This document shows, in pieces, positions 44,401 through 51,800 of a stretch of DNA of 64,000 nucleotides. The translations under genes were made by a program, and so were the position numbers. The notes below the pieces were generated by a model. The model saw only the letters and a program-made list of their open reading frames with translations. It made no database searches and was not told the origin of the DNA. Source of the DNA: Plazaster borealis (lineage: Eukaryota > Echinodermata > Asteroidea > Forcipulatida > Labidiasteridae); assembly GCA_021014325.1 (NCBI GenBank), contig CM037463.1, positions 6,579,001-6,643,000 on the forward strand. The letters run 5' to 3'. Position 1 is the stretch's first letter; the number at the start of each line of letters is the position of its first letter.

Positions 44401-46598
44401 GGAGAGCTGTTGATAGTATCAAACATTGTAGGAAACGACTCCCTCTGAAGTAACGTAGTTTTTGAAAAAGAGGTAATTTTTCACTAAAATAATAAAAGAC
44501 TTCTAGCTAGAAGTCTTTTATTCCTAACTGAAGGCACACAAATTTGTACAACAAGGGTGTTTTTTCTTTCGTCATTTTCTTGCAACTTCGCTGACCAATT
44601 GAGCCCAAATTTTCACAGGCTTGTTATTTTATGCATATGTTGGGATACACGAAGTGAGAACACTGGTCTTTCACAATTACCAAACGTGTACGATGCCTTT
44701 AATCATAAGAAAAAAAGTAGCAGGCCTGTATCCCAGCAAAAAGTACTCCTTCAAATGAGTAGGCTATGGTGTGGTTAAGATTAATAAAGCAATTCAACTT
44801 TGAGATGCTCAAGTCGGAATTTCTCCCCAAAATGTACCTTTGGTGCCTTCGGCAAGTTTACTTGATGACCACCATAAGCAATGCAGTACTCCTTGGTTAA
44901 CTTAACTCCATTCTTATCGGTGATTCTTGCTGATAAAATGCCAAGATCGCCAACGACCTACATTTAAAAACAAAAATTGAAATCATCAGGGAAAAAGAAG
45001 GTAAATTGCCAAATATCCATACACTGTCAGCTTGGAGATTCTCCATAAATTTAAACAATTTTAACGAGCAAGCACAATATTATTTTATTGACACAACTGT
45101 GTAATATGAGTAAGTGAAAATTTGAGGGAAAACTTAGGCAAACAAACTTTAGTTCTCATTCGAACAGTAATTTCAGTCCTACATGTAGCCCCATAAATAG
45201 TTCCAATCCACTTTGTATCCTAACACTACTAGTCAGGCCTGGAATTTCATGTCAAGCCACAGAGGCCATGGCCCCTGTTGCCCTGGTCTTGGCCATGGTG
45301 CCCCTTCAAAAGTTTCCCAGAGACTTTAAGATTTTCCAATGGAAGTGCCCTTTGCAAAATAAAAATTTATGACCTTTTCCCATCAAAGATGGAATTCCAG
45401 GCCTGCTACACGTAATAGTACATGTACTACTGGTAGCGGTTGTACTGCACTCATCCAGTGTTGGAGGTCTCGTCCGAGGTCTCGGTCTCAAGGCCATAGT
45501 TTTTAGGTCTCTGTCATGTCTGTGTTTTTGAGGTCTCGAAATGTTGAGATCTCGGTCTTGTCTCCCCCTCGGACTGTACGGTTTTGGTCTCGGTCTTGGT
45601 CTCGGAAGATGAGGTCTCGGTCTCGGTCTTTGAGGTGTTGACTCCAACACTGCCCTCATATAGACCATGACAGTGCGTTTGACATATAATTTGAGAACAG
45701 ACTTACCTGATCACAAAACTATTTTTAAATTGTAAATTGATTGGGGCCATGTATTACCTATTGTATTGGTTAGCCCCACTACAGGACGAAGGACTTTTGA
45801 GACCTGGTGAATCAAATATCCTTCTCGCCACATAAACAGTGTCATGAGTAGAGGGGCTAGGGTTAGGGCTTTCCAAGGCTCTGGTCAGTCCCTAGCTAGC
45901 AGGGAGGTAGCCCCATCATTCATTACTGACATTATTCATGTTAGTGCTAAGCGTCATGATCATGTGATGCAAGTACTACTATGAGTACTACTACTAGCAT
46001 GACTAGTACTACCGTACTACTCTAGTACTACAGCACATGTATTTTAATGGGGGTTGGAGGGGGGGCTATTCCATGGAGGAGGTAGGTGGGCTACAGCCAA
46101 GAAACGAAGGGTGTCCAGCGTATTGGCACTATTTTATTATTGGGCTATCGCTAAGACAAAGAATACGAAGTGGATTGGCACCAAACGTTAACAAAATTAA
46201 AATACAAAGAACTATTAAGTCAGCCTCTGGTCTGGAATGGCCACTCAAGGGCAGGGACACCAGCCACAAATGGGGGTGGGGTGGGGTGGGGTTACTCGAA
46301 CTATGCAGGTTCGTTCGGAATGAACCTCATCATAGTCATAGTTCTAGGAAGGAGTAGGATGGGGTACTTTGTAATTCATTCTGCTCAGTCGCCTCCATGT
46401 ACATCCCGATATGAGGAGATTACGCAATATTTCACCAGAACCAGATCGTCGTGTTTTAAATTGTGACTGAACTGCTGAATTCGTGAGTGAAAACATGGAA
46501 ATAAAAAACTGGATTAAACAGACACTCACCGGCACCACCGGAACAATGATCAAAGAAACGGAAAATAAGAACAGGAAGCCCATCAATGCTGACTCCAT
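32201..46598 (-). CDS. SPPL2: Signal peptide peptidase-like 2 (SPPL2), intramembrane aspartyl protease, 14 coding exons, 604 aa
   Basis: Coding exons in transcript order: 46598-46530, 44957-44838, 43432-43253, 42405-42325, 41164-41025, 40724-40528, 39863-39767, 38987-38792, 36987-36913, 35825-35769, 34796-34700, 33461-33381, 33007-32850, 32467-32201. All have GT/AG borders and the summed length, 1,815 nt, is exactly 605 codons. Layout: signal peptide (1-23), luminal protease-associated (PA) domain (about 40-150, sequon N97-C-T), TM1 (about 168-192), an acidic cytosolic loop, TM2, then the catalytic membrane core with YD (Asp373), GxGD (LGFGDI, Asp432) and the PAL motif (484-486). These motifs define presenilin/SPP-type GxGD proteases. 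SPPL2 enzymes cut type II membrane-protein stubs in endosomal, lysosomal and plasma membranes. The PA domain separates SPPL2 from SPP and SPPL3. Whether it groups with vertebrate SPPL2A or SPPL2B is undecided; the length resembles SPPL2B (592 aa). Confidence 0.93.
32850..33007 (-). CDS. SPPL2: SPPL2 exon 13 (PAL motif)
   Basis: Encodes AYGVGLLITFLALALMQTGQ, PALLYLVPCT and on to RRELSDIWHARKS. PAL is required for the active site in this family. A GTGAAT donor at 32849-32844 leads to exon 14. If unspliced, the frame reads VNDLHRL and stops at 32826, giving a 523-residue form. Confidence 0.92.
33381..33461 (-). CDS. SPPL2: SPPL2 exon 12
   Basis: Encodes GLLVGYCCSFDFKIHSR... through VYYIASCV, matching GLLVAYCHRFDIQVQSS and VYFVACTIAYG of human SPPL2B. 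Phase 1 both sides. Confidence 0.92.
33661..33855. mobile_element. Inverted-repeat MITE with tRNA-like B box in its loop
   Basis: Arms ACTGTAAAGCACTGTATACT...CGAGTCCTGTGAAAAA and its inverted copy are about 55 bp with few mismatches. The loop, read on the minus strand, holds GGGTTCGAATCCCACC, a B-box-like motif. Lies in the SPPL2 intron between exons 11 and 12. Confidence 0.75.
34190..34260 (-). repeat. SINE fragment
   Basis: The complement reads CGTGTCCTTGACCAAGACAC with a GGTTTCCGGTCATGGCAC B-box side, i.e. the tRNA-Leu SINE family, cut off at 34261 by the next repeat. Confidence 0.55.
34262..34458. mobile_element. GGCCCAATTTCATAAAGC palindromic MITE, copy 1
   Basis: Ends GGCCCAGTTTCATAAAGCT and AGCTCTATGAAATTGGACCC. 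The interior ACCAGAATAAGGTTACTAGC and ACCATGTAACATG is shared with copies at 52.0, 55.7 and 61.2 kb and a partial one at 40.8 kb. Confidence 0.8.
34700..34796 (-). CDS. SPPL2: SPPL2 exon 11 (catalytic GxGD)
   Basis: Encodes IPVLLQVPRI..., then YSMLGFGDILIP. GFGD (Asp432) is the second catalytic aspartate. Ends one base into a Gly codon; donor GTAATT. Confidence 0.95.
35046..35406. mobile_element. TTAA-target MITE, second subfamily
   Basis: Left TTAA at 35042-35045. The interior TTTCTGAGAAATGA, CATATAAGGTGTCTTTTGC and AACTTTCACAGG matches the copy at 57455-57787 better than the main subfamily. Right end diverged, with the TTAA mutated to TTAG. Confidence 0.65.
35769..35825 (-). CDS. SPPL2: SPPL2 exon 10
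   Basis: Nineteen codons, SGESVMVKAATGGSGATEQ, equivalent to SGSSIMVEVATG of the human protein. The donor GTTTGT is weak but follows CAG. Confidence 0.87.
35948..36150 (+). repeat. tRNA-Leu-headed SINE
   Basis: GTGTCATAGCCGAGCGGTCT (A box), ACTCAAG loop, GGGTTCAAGTCCCGG (B box), then CACTTGCGTCCTTGAACAAG. In the SPPL2 intron between exons 9 and 10. Confidence 0.75.
36615..36674 (-). mobile_element. hAT-like terminus (solo right end)
   Basis: C-rich GGGGCCCCCCTCCCC and then TTACTTACGCCACTG, the same end sequence as the 7194-8246 element. A SINE abuts it at 36676. Confidence 0.45.
36676..36782 (-). repeat. tRNA-Leu-headed SINE, reverse orientation
   Basis: The complement reads AGTGTCGTGGCCGAGCGGTC, then GGTTTGAGTCCCGGTCATGA and CACTGTCCTTGAGCACGACC. 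Inserted beside the hAT terminus. Confidence 0.7.
36913..36987 (-). CDS. SPPL2: SPPL2 exon 9 (catalytic YD)
   Basis: Encodes FIYDIFFVFITPLFTQ. Asp373 in YD is the first catalytic aspartate of GxGD proteases. Both splice sites are strong (TTTACAG, GTAAGT). Confidence 0.95.
37671..38380 (+). repeat. 70 bp minisatellite, about 10 copies, in SPPL2 intron 8
   Basis: Units begin at 37671, 37741, 37811, 37881, 37951, 38021, 38088, 38158, 38228 and about 38312. The middle units are nearly identical (GTAGGATTAGAAGCTATTGC, ATAGTGGGAGATACAATCTA, GTAAGGTTTGTGGTAACAAC); the last three are diverged and longer. The unit matches the reverse complement of 4645-4735. Confidence 0.95.
38389..38510. repeat. Inverted repeat of about 43 bp at the end of the minisatellite
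   Basis: AAATGAACAAATCTCTCTGA at 38389 is mirrored by TTAGAGAGATTTGTTCATTT ending at 38510. The stem has few mismatches and the loop is about 37 nt. It contains the GGTTCT-GAA-AGAACC hairpin also seen at 4620. Confidence 0.85.
38792..38987 (-). CDS. SPPL2: SPPL2 exon 8
   Basis: Sixty-six codons from RLPANRIPF to HIPNFK, holding two membrane segments and the conserved WILLDLLGIAFCISVLK, which matches WVLQDALGIAFCLYMLK in human. The next intron holds the 70 bp minisatellite. Confidence 0.93.
39248..39484. mobile_element. GGGGGACTGTCA palindromic MITE, copy 1
   Basis: GGGGACCTATCGTCATGATC and CATAACGACAGTCCCC ends. The inner arms GTGGCTTTACATGG and CCATACAGCCAC are inverted. Related to the copy at 55375. 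Confidence 0.7.
39767..39863 (-). CDS. SPPL2: SPPL2 exon 7
   Basis: Encodes YVVIAFYCLGASNGLHSCLY then PILKRIMPCKI. The family pattern is YVVIGIFCLASATGLYSCL. The acceptor is TTTACAG and the donor GTATCT. Confidence 0.9.
40528..40724 (-). CDS. SPPL2: SPPL2 exon 6 (acidic loop and TM2)
   Basis: A basic KKKRR run, then a strongly acidic cytosolic loop (about residues 207-235, many E/D/S), then TM2 (LPIVVVWVIMIMVMLLLLFF) and FYDYM. Phase 2 in, phase 1 out. Confidence 0.88.
40793..40990. repeat. Partial GGCCCAATTTCATAAAGC repeat
   Basis: CACTTCATAAAGCTG, GCACTAATAAAGCTTGCT (duplicated), GTTACCGGCCAAAATACCAT and TAATGTAGTC place it in the family; the right end is missing. Confidence 0.55.
41025..41164 (-). 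CDS. SPPL2: SPPL2 exon 5 (TM1)
   Basis: Encodes ENGGQVQAALYNP..., then the first membrane segment, FDYNLIVIWFMAVFTVVVGG, followed by YWSG. Human SPPL2B has DYNMVIIFIMAVGTVAIGGYWAG here. Ends two bases into a codon; donor GTAAGC. Confidence 0.9.
41640..42240. repeat. Intronic repeats of GTCCACGGTTGCTATCACAA
   Basis: GGTCCACAGTTGCTATCACAA and GGTCCACGGTTGCTATCACAA plus related ACCGTGGACCTATAACAAAA / ACCGAGGACTTTAACAAAAG segments recur across the SPPL2 intron between exons 4 and 5. ORFs here are repeat artefacts. Confidence 0.45.
42325..42405 (-). CDS. SPPL2: SPPL2 exon 4 (end of PA domain)
   Basis: Twenty-seven codons, TTPDFNDSTELKIPVALLAA..., matching the IPVALLSYKD segment that closes the PA domain in the family. 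Confidence 0.88.
43085..43190 (+). repeat. Purine-rich minisatellite
   Basis: GGAGGATTCAGGAGGAGATT and AGATTGCAAGATTCAGGAGG alternate about five times; one strand is almost purely purine. SPPL2 intron, just 3' of exon 3 on the transcript. Confidence 0.75.
43253..43432 (-). CDS. SPPL2: SPPL2 exon 3 (PA domain core)
   Basis: Sixty codons from ELYPLVDLGQ to VVSAAKI. The stretch RGNCTFLEKGLFAQEAGAR is the classic PA-domain signature with an N-glycosylation sequon. The acceptor tract CTCCCTTTTCTTGTGG is pyrimidine-rich and the donor is GTAAGT. Confidence 0.92.
44331..44698. mobile_element. TTAA-target foldback MITE, copy 4 (perfect ends)
   Basis: TTAA at 44327-44330 and 44699-44702. Ends AGGTATCGTACACGTTTGG and CCAAACGTGTACGATGCCT are inverted with one mismatch. 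The centre at 44491-44522 is a perfect 32 bp palindrome built on AAAAGACTTCTAG, different from copies 1-3. Confidence 0.9.
44838..44957 (-). CDS. SPPL2: SPPL2 exon 2
   Basis: Forty codons from VVGDLGILSA to LPKAPK, containing KEYCIAYGG, which corresponds to the KDYCILYN region of human SPPL2B. Phase 0 at both ends. No long ORF covers it; it was found by phase and similarity. Confidence 0.85.
45236..45408. repeat. GGCCTGGAATTTCATC-type repeat, copy C
   Basis: CAGGCCTGGAATTTCATGTC at the left and CAAAGATGGAATTCCAGGCC at the right form an inverted pair. The middle contains TTGCCCTGGTCTTGGCCATG. Confidence 0.7.
45455..45655 (+). repeat. GGTCTCGGTCT minisatellite between CAGTGTTGGA ends
   Basis: GAGGTCTCGGTCTC and TTGGTCTCGGTC recur, flanked by CCAGTGTTGGAGG and CTCCAACACTG as short inverted ends. 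The 120 aa Arg/Pro-rich ORF on the minus strand is a by-product. Confidence 0.7.
45970..46030 (+). repeat. TAC/TAG trinucleotide microsatellite
   Basis: Degenerate TACTAC and AGTACTAC repeats. Confidence 0.6.
46272..46291 (+). other. G-quadruplex-capable tract
   Basis: Four G runs of 4-5 separated by single T (GGGGGTGGGGTGGGGTGGGG). On the non-template side of SPPL2 intron 1 this would be C-rich RNA; the G strand is the plus strand. Confidence 0.6.
46530..46598 (-). CDS. SPPL2: SPPL2 exon 1 (signal peptide)
   Basis: Encodes M1-P23, MESALMGFLFLFSVSLIIVP..., a hydrophobic signal peptide. The donor GTGAGT leaves phase 0. No other family-like start was found. Confidence 0.8.
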
Positions 46599-47180
46599 CG
46601 CAACTTAGAAAAACAGGCTATCTACAAAAATCTAACATTTTCCGGGTTTTTAGGGTGACGTTTGGTTCCGTTTGAGTCCTGTTTGAGGCAACAGGCAGTC
46701 AGTCAAGTCTGTTTGTGAACTGAATGTGTGAAGTATGGAGCTGCAACACGAATTGATGGTTTACTTTCCAAACGCCCACGGGTCGACGAACTCGGGATCT
46801 AGTCTTGGTTCCAAGTCTCGCCGCACATAGTCTTGGTGCAATACCTTCTCTTGTTGATTTGTCATAATTTTCCCCACGAGAGGGCGCTGTCATATCCACG
46901 AACAGTTCGCCCAAACTTCAGTCTTTGGGACACGTGTAATTAATGGTCTTCTCATCCGCCGTACAACTACAGTACAAATTCGTGATGGCGTAGGCTTAAA
47001 ATACGTTTGAAAGATTGATGTAGTTGCCGCAAAGATTTGTGTTTTCCTTGTTTAAGCATCGGAAGCAAATTTCCTCAAGGTTTGTCTCTCTTTAAAATAC
47101 GAATTTTCTAAACAAAAAAAAATAACCGTCAGACCGTACGCCATACTTTTTTTGGTTTCGCCCGGTGTCGATTACTCCTA

Positions 47181-47247
47181 CCTAGAACTATGAGGTTCGT
47201 TTCGCTATTCAGGGAGACGATAGCGAAACGAACCTCGTAGTTCTAGG
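47181..47247. repeat. Near-perfect hairpin, 28 bp stem, 11 nt loop
   Basis: CCTAGAACTATGAGGTTCGT continuing to 47208 pairs with 47220-47247, with a single T/C difference. A related GGTTCGTTCGGAATGAACC segment lies at 46308-46326. Confidence 0.9.
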
Positions 47248-48087
47248 GGGAGGTGTCGATCATCAATGTCCGCTAACTCCTCGCCCAATTAACTGTCCAT
47301 TCATGCCGGGAATGCCGAATACTGTCCACTAGTAACAGTAACACTACAGCTCCCCGCCAAGTACTGACCGTAACCATGGAGGTAGGAATTAAAGGGCCGT
47401 AACCTGCTAAATACTGTCCACCCCCTTGCTGCCAAAGAAATACTCATACTGTCCGTGTGTTGTGACTGATGGGTCTCACTGGACTCTGGAGGAAAGACGG
47501 AAAAGATCAATTCTCATTTTCACAACACAAGATCGTTGCAGTCAATGCTGACCTCTACCACCATGTCTACCTCACTCCATAGTCAATAGAAAAAGGACCC
47601 CACTCCCATGGCTCCTTCATCCACCAGATCATTTAATTACCAACCCAATGTGTCTCGCATCCAGCTCTACAAATACTCTTTCTTTCTTCGTCGTACATTC
47701 ACAATGGTCGCTTGGTTTGTTTGTTTGTTTGTTTGTTTTGATGATCTCCCATCAAGGGAAGTCGGCAAACTCCCACATGGGGATATAAACACCAAGCTGG
47801 CAACATTAACGGCCAATCTCTCTCATACTGGTTTAACGTCTATGATTATGAATTGCACAAATCAAGAGATGTGATTCAGTAACTAGATGACAATACTTAT
47901 TCTACTAGGCATTGTGAAATCAGCGGTTAGCTTGGTAGGATTCAAACCCACAACATTGTTATTGCAAGTCCTTCCGTCAACCACTGGACAACCCGTGACA
48001 AGTGGTATACCCTTCCTGGAAGCACCTTATCCTCACCATCATTATGAGGTGTTAAAGGAAGTTGTAGTAGCAGCAAGCCCATAATTT

Positions 48088-48290
48088 CATGGATCCCCCT
48101 TTTTACTTGCACCTTGTAAATTTAATAATGTAATTGGCACTGTATGGAATGGCATCCACACTGCCCATACATGCACATTATTAAGTTTTTCTTTGGCGTT
48201 ATATCCTGACTTACGGACTTTGCCGAGTACGAAGTAGACTGAAAGTATCAGTAGAAGACTGACTGACTCGTATGCGCCGCGACCGGACAT
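48088..48290 (-). CDS. Possible small membrane-protein first exon, unrecognised
   Basis: The frame starts MSGRGAYESVSLLLILSVYF then VLGKV, a single predicted membrane helix, and is followed in frame by C|GTAAGT, a good splice donor, at about 48216. The conserved-looking part is therefore only about 25 residues and the rest of the listed ORF would be intron. It lies between the divergent SPPL2 and CNPY2 genes. I do not recognise the family and found no downstream exon; it could be chance or an alternative SPPL2 first exon. Confidence 0.25.
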
Positions 48291-48393
48291 TTTTTCTATT
48301 TGGCACCGGAAGACACTGTTTGGCGTATACTTTTTGGCATGACACCGGGGTTTCTATTCTTCTTAAGCCCCATAATCTACTCGGCTCAGATAC

Positions 48394-48748
48394 ATATTTC
48401 CATACTTCTATGAAAAATAGCGACAAGATGTAATTATGGGGTAAAGCAACATTTTAAACAAAATTTGTACCTCATTGATGAAAATGTGATAATTTTTCTG
48501 TTCCAAATATTTGATAGAAGATCGCTAGGCCTATTGGCTAGGTTCCTCCTCAAGATTTGTCGTCCAGACACATTTCCATACTTCTATGAAAAATAGCGAC
48601 AAGATGTAATTATGGGGTAAAGCAACATTTTAAACAAAATTTGTACCTCATTGATGAAAATGTGATAATTGTTTTGTTCCAAATATTTGATAGAAGATCG
48701 CTACTGGCCAAGTTCCTCTTCCAGGTTTCAAGATTTATCGTCTGGACG
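48394..48748 (+). repeat. 176 bp tandem duplication just upstream of the CNPY2 ATG
   Basis: 48394-48569 and 48570-48748 are about 90% alike (TTTCCATACTTCTATGAAAA, AGATGTAATTATGGGGTAAA, AATATTTGATAGAAGATCGC). The second copy runs directly into the start codon. The first ends CGTCCAGACACA and lacks the ATG. Confidence 0.9.
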
Positions 48749-48860
48749 ATGGATACCAGTTGCAGTACCCTAATTTGTGTCATCAGTTTGCTGTTGAGTT
48801 GCCTGGTAACCGTACACCAAGTGTCTGCTATTAAACGAGATGCAGAACTCTACTGTGGAG
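48749..48860 (+). CDS. CNPY2: CNPY2 exon 1 (signal peptide)
   Basis: Encodes MDTSCSTLICVISLLLSCLV... through DAELYCG and one extra base; donor GTAAAG. The ATG lies at the end of the second copy of a 176 bp tandem duplication. Confidence 0.85.
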
Positions 48861-51800
48861 GTAAAGGATCTGTTTCATACAATATGTCAGTTTTTCCCTT
48901 CATACTGTTTATTGTTTGCTTGACAATTTTTAACTCATTTAGTGCTCCGAAAAATAGATTTATTGGCGTCATTTATCTAAATGTGTTTGTGCCAGTAACA
49001 GAGGAAAGTCTCCTCGACAGAAACTTTGGTTTCTTGTAGGAAACCCTTCATGCTCTAGCTGGTTCTACTCTTTCCTTTTGTTTACAATACCTTTGTTAGT
49101 TTTATGTGTGTGTACTTTTAATACTTGCCTGAGAAATGAAATTAATATTTTTAGAGTAACAATGCTTCACTTAATTACATTGTTTACGTACAATACTTGT
49201 ACAGTACATGGCACTAGGCCTACATGGCACAAGGTTCATCTGCTGTCAAGTTTGTTTTCATTATTTTTGCATCCATCCATTTGTGGAATTTCTGAAAGGC
49301 AAAGGTTTTGCATTTCACCTGATTGATTGCTAGGTTTATGCCTATTTGAACAGGTTTTTTTATCTTTTTTAATTTAATATATATACTCAATAGGTTTTGA
49401 TCGTAACATTCATGTACTTTTTGAGTTTCAATAATGTTGATTGACTGCTGTACCCACCATCCATCACCTGTCTTGTAATTCCTTGTAACACCAGTGCCTA
49501 ACTTCTTTCTTAAACATTATTACCAGTAATTAAATGTATGTGCTTTCCTTTGAGATGGCATGCACACCTGTAGGTTCGGGAGGTGCATAGGCTTCAAATG
49601 TAAGAACAGCCGCAACAGTCCCCTCCGGGTGTTGGTATTCCTTGCCCCTCTTGTGGAAGGCAGTGTCCGGCTCATTGCAACAGGCTACTACAATTATAAA
49701 GGATGAAATTCGACGCAGAATTCGCTCTAGAATGTTACACATCCATACGGAACATACAACGCAGGAAAATCACTGGTTGCCTACTGAGAGCCAGCCAGTT
49801 GAAGAGTTTCGCGCGGCATACCAGCGAAGTAACACATGACCTTTGACCTCGCAGTAGCCAAGCCGACAACAAGGGATGTTGGTTCGGTTGTCGTGTGAAA
49901 CACCGTTGTGAAATAGCAAACCACCAAGGTGCTAGACAGTTGGCGCCCGTAACCCAGGACGTTGGTTGTCAGTGCTCGTGTGAAAAGGCTTAAATAAGCT
50001 AAGACCGTTTAAGGCAGATAGCTGGCTATAACTGAATGGTCTTAGACCGCTGGCTAAGACCATTTTATTGCAATCCACCCCTGTGCTCTTAACCGCTTGG
50101 GCCACAACTGTTACATAATGTATCATTTTCTTTCTACCTTCAGCATGCCAGGCACTGGTGGATGAAATTGAGTTTGCCATTGGAGAAGTAGATCCCAAGA
50201 AGACAGTAGAAATGGGTTTTAGGATAGACCCCCAGGGACGGCAGAAAGTCAAAAAGGTCAGTACATGTGTGTCTTCAAACAGAGTATCAGCAGTGGTGGT
50301 CGGAAGATATAATTCAATTTCCATAGTTTTTAACAATATTGACCTAATTCACCTGTTGTCATCATCACAATAATCTTGGTTGCACCATTTTGGGAGTTGA
50401 TGTCCTTGTGTGTTATACAGTGTAGTGCACATTTTAGGTGGCGCAGCGTTTACACACCTACCGGTACTGTAAATTTTACGTGCACTTTGATTCCAAAAAG
50501 GGCAAGCATGGCATTGCAGACAGTAGGGATGACACGTGACCCTTGTTCCACAAATCAAATGACAAGGATTTGTTTGTAAGGTATATAAAACCTAATAATG
50601 CAAAGGTATGGCTTTTTAAAATCATTTTCATTACCCTTTCTTTTGGACATAATAGATTCCATTTGCTGGATCAGAGGTTCATTTACTTGATGAAATGGAG
50701 AGTGTCTGCAGCAAACTGAAGGACTACGCTGAGAGGGTAGATCCAGAGACCAAAATCAAAACATTTGTTCGCTTCAACGCAAGGAATGACAAAGACACTC
50801 TAGAATTGACCAATGTTACCATTAATCAAAGCATCAGTAAAGCATTAGAAAACGCTGTAAGTCTTTATTAAAGTTATTTATTTGTTAAAGTTTGTCACCC
50901 TTATCATTTTGATAATAGTTTTGCACGAGAGTGGGGTGTTGTGGACGAGCAGTCTAGGGTGGTGGACTCAAGTTCTGTAATTTACAAAATGTGCGTTCGA
51001 ATCCTGGCCTGGTCAGTCACAACACTTGTGTCCTTGAGCAAGGCGCTTCATCGTAATTTGTTTCTCTCCACCAAGGAGTACAAACGGGTACCGATGAGAG
51101 CGGGGAAGTAACCTGTGATGGACGGGCATCCTGCCCAAAGGGAATAGAAATTTTTCTAGTCATTTAATGCCAATTGCCAATGAAACCGGATAAAAAATAC
51201 CGGCCTGATGAGCCATAATGGCTCGGGGCAGACTTTGTTCTTGTTTTTTGCACGAGAGTCATAGGCCTGATACTTAACAGAAGAAATGAAGGCAATACAT
51301 TTTTATCAGGAGGGGCCATTTCGCAGTGTATCTTGGGGGAAAAGGTCAACAAATATTGTTCACCACGCAGTGCCTGCTAAACAACCCCAGTTGTCACAAA
51401 GCAACAAGGACATGTTTCTCTGTGTTTATGGCATGAAATTAAAAAAAATTGTGATGCTGGCCAATGATCATATTGGCAAGCTCAATGTCCCAAAACTGCT
51501 CATGCGGCACTAAGTTGGGAATGTAATTTTTTTATTTTACTGCTTTTTCAGAAAATGGCCTCTCCGGGGTAAGCTATAGAGGGCGCATTTTATTGTGAAT
51601 CGCCTGTATGGTTTCCATGCCCTGGTCATTGTTTTGATGCCCCTTGAAATGCCCGTTCAATTAAGAAAAAATCTGTCTCGCTCAAAAAAGAACAAAGTAT
51701 CATGCCTGGATTGAGTCGATGTTTCGCATCCAAAGAACAATGCGGGAATGTATAACAATGCCACTAATGGTTCTGATTGTCACTTGTTTTGTTTTTATTG

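Larger units (their letters stand above)
46599..48393. other. Divergent intergenic region between SPPL2 and CNPY2
   Basis: Probably holds both promoters. It contains the 28 bp-stem hairpin at 47181-47247, three CTACTGTCC-like motifs at 47320-47460, a (TTTG)n run near 47715 and a tRNA-like SINE remnant around 47925-48000. No core promoter could be assigned. Confidence 0.4.

Noticed and set aside
45306..45668. 120 aa Arg/Pro-rich minus-strand ORF
   Set aside because: Produced by the GGTCTCGGTCT minisatellite; low-complexity translation, no start context or splicing support.
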